NCBI GenBank assembly: GCA_022885665.1
Contig: JAGQDJ010000012.1
Span: 248,001 to 312,000 of the forward strand
DNA length: 64,000 nt
Direction of reading: 5' to 3'
Origin: Triops longicaudatus
Taxonomy: Eukaryota > Arthropoda > Branchiopoda > Notostraca > Triopsidae
Part shown: piece after piece, positions 62,799-64,000 of the stretch
Layout: every line of letters starts with the position of its first letter
How positions within the stretch are numbered: position 1 is the first letter of the stretch
Notes under the pieces: generated by a model
What the model was told of the DNA's origin: nothing
What the model saw: only the letters and a program-made list of their open reading frames with translations
The model's database searches: none
Position numbers and translations under genes: made by a program

Positions 62799-62885
62799 AC
62801 GGTCTAAAAAGTCAACGTGGGGGTTGCTTAAAGCCAGCACGGCAACAAGATCAAGGCAGCATGCCAAGAAAACAAGAGCGCGCAT
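62799..62885 (-). other. Candidate first coding exon with signal peptide
   Basis: From ATG at 62885 on the - strand the frame reads MRALVFLACCLDLVAVLA and then LSNPHVDFLD. This is a textbook signal-peptide layout: a short basic start, a hydrophobic core, and an Ala-x-Ala-like or Ala-Leu-Ser cleavage site. Beyond about residue 29 the reading becomes nondescript, so an intron may begin near there, but the available GT sites are weak. I do not recognise the mature protein. Downstream exons would lie to the left and were not found. Confidence 0.28.
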
Positions 62886-64000
62886 GGGGGTTCGTCATTC
62901 ATCATACGCCACACCGCTTCGACACCGTCGAAGGTAACGAAAGCAACGAAAAGCAGACAATTTACCTTACCGATTGCTCGTACAGTAGCTGTGTGTCACC
63001 CAAATGCGCGATCGACTTTACTTAGGTCATTAAAAAAAGTCTCGAAGATGGTTCATTAAGCTTGAGTGTCAATGGTGACCTACTTATCGTGGTGCAATCG
63101 ATGCTATTTTCTTGTAATCGATTTTTAATAGAACATGAATTGGTTTCAGTTTTTTAGCATTCAAAGATTACCCAAAAGTTGTTTAAAACTTTTGTATTTA
63201 ATTGCAGAAAAATTATACATTGTGCTTAAGACCTAACGGAAGGAAATTCAGGAGTCTCGTAAAGTGTTAACAGTAAACTTTGAAAAAGCCTGCTTCGCTT
63301 GACATTATTTTGGCGTATTTCAATTGCATTAGCACCTTGTCTTAAGCTTGACTGTGATAAGAAGCTAGTAGACAGGTGCCACACATTCTGGTACATTTAC
63401 TTTTGTGCCCATAAAAGGATTATCGGGCCTAGAAAATTTAGATTTTTTTCAGAAAAATTGCAGATTGTTATTTTGAAAACCTTTGTAAGGGAATAATAAA
63501 AGAAAAGCAAGAATTTCACACTTCAAGTAAGAAAATGTTACGATCTATGTCTATAGCATCAAAATTAACAATGTTGACGTTTGAGTCAGTAAATGTAACA
63601 AGGAAGTAATTAATTTTGTTACCAAAAAGGAGGAAAAATTATTGTCCAATCAAGCAAGTAACGTTTGAACCAATTGTTTATCTATATAAGGAACAAGACC
63701 GGGCGAATGACTGCTTTAAATAGTCTGTTTTATTTGTCTCAAGACAGAAATATTTAATAATGGTCTTGCCAGTGTCTTTAGAATGTCACTGTTAAAAAAA
63801 TTGCAAACACGAGTTCCTCAAATACCGTGTATATTCAACGACGTTTCCAATCATTCTTTAAGTAGAACAATTACGCACAAAAGAAGAACACAAGACGTTT
63901 GGATATTAATAGACATTTAAAGCTCGTGTGTCACAAGGATTTTGTTTGCAAATGTCGTCTTGTGCACCTTTATGGGGAACAAGAGCGGTTTTCAGAGCCT
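62886..64000. other. Intergenic stretch to window end, no gene seen
   Basis: AT-rich DNA with no recognisable exon. TATATAAGG at 63683-63691 resembles a TATA box but has no open frame worth naming behind it before the window ends. Confidence 0.5.

Larger units (their letters stand above)
57161..62799. other. Intergenic stretch, no recognised gene
   Basis: No exon of a known family. TATAAAAGG occurs at 57721-57729 and TATAAAAGG at 60133-60141, the latter upstream of an open frame listed separately. A pogo-like end (reverse complement CAGTCGAAGCTCATTATCGC) ends near 61183 beside TA. GC-richer patches at 57480-58640, 59820-60560 and 61730-62330 have overlapping frames without family features. 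The sequence around 61200-61340 is strongly AT-rich. Confidence 0.5.

Noticed and set aside
1..64000. CRISPR arrays, bacterial operons, tRNA and rRNA genes
   Set aside because: No spaced direct-repeat arrays, Shine-Dalgarno-led gene runs, tRNA B-box-like GGTTCRANYCC in a cloverleaf, or rRNA cores were seen. The spliced AGMO gene shows the DNA is eukaryotic.

Overview
This window looks like AT-rich nuclear DNA from an animal, most likely an arthropod. Two genes are recognisable. One is a complete nine-exon gene for alkylglycerol monooxygenase (AGMO/TMEM195), on the + strand at 27466-31035. The other is the coding exon of a Drumstick-type member of the Odd-skipped zinc-finger family, on the - strand at 19196-19416. 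Drumstick is the main reason for calling the source an arthropod: the short two-finger form starting MFAVM is, as far as I know, an arthropod version of the Odd family. Short spliced introns (53-146 bp) beside longer ones, solo LTRs, a 5'-truncated LINE family, pogo-like MITEs and long AAT microsatellites all fit a eukaryotic chromosome. I cannot name the species.

Layout. 1-19195 holds no recognised gene. It contains microsatellites (1675-1858, 4822-4896), a truncated LINE tail (8815-8959) and a solo LTR (9939-10212). Drumstick lies at 19196-19416 and reads leftward. 19417-27465 is non-coding as far as I can tell; its right-hand part is somewhat GC-richer and holds only unrecognised open frames. 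AGMO fills 27466-31035, with two or three pogo-like MITEs in introns 4 and 7. 31036-64000 is again almost gene-free. It has an unrecognised antisense open frame (31746-32264), three more solo LTRs (36823-37091, 48224-48521, 56860-57156), a second LINE tail (42615-42762), further MITE ends, a diverged tandem duplication (47885-48080), a weak TATA-plus-ORF candidate (60133-60429) and a possible signal-peptide exon on the - strand near 62800-62885.

The two genes have no evident functional link. Drumstick is a developmental regulator, and long flanking non-coding DNA is typical of such loci. AGMO is a lipid-metabolic enzyme of the endoplasmic reticulum.

The best-supported new observations concern mobile DNA. 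One is a family of about 270-300 bp solo LTRs, each flanked by its own perfect 4-bp target duplication. The other is a LINE family whose 3' end folds into a GNRA-type stem-loop, each copy flanked by a 12-bp target duplication. I found no CRISPR array, operon, tRNA or rRNA, and nothing I would call a novel defence or biosynthetic system.
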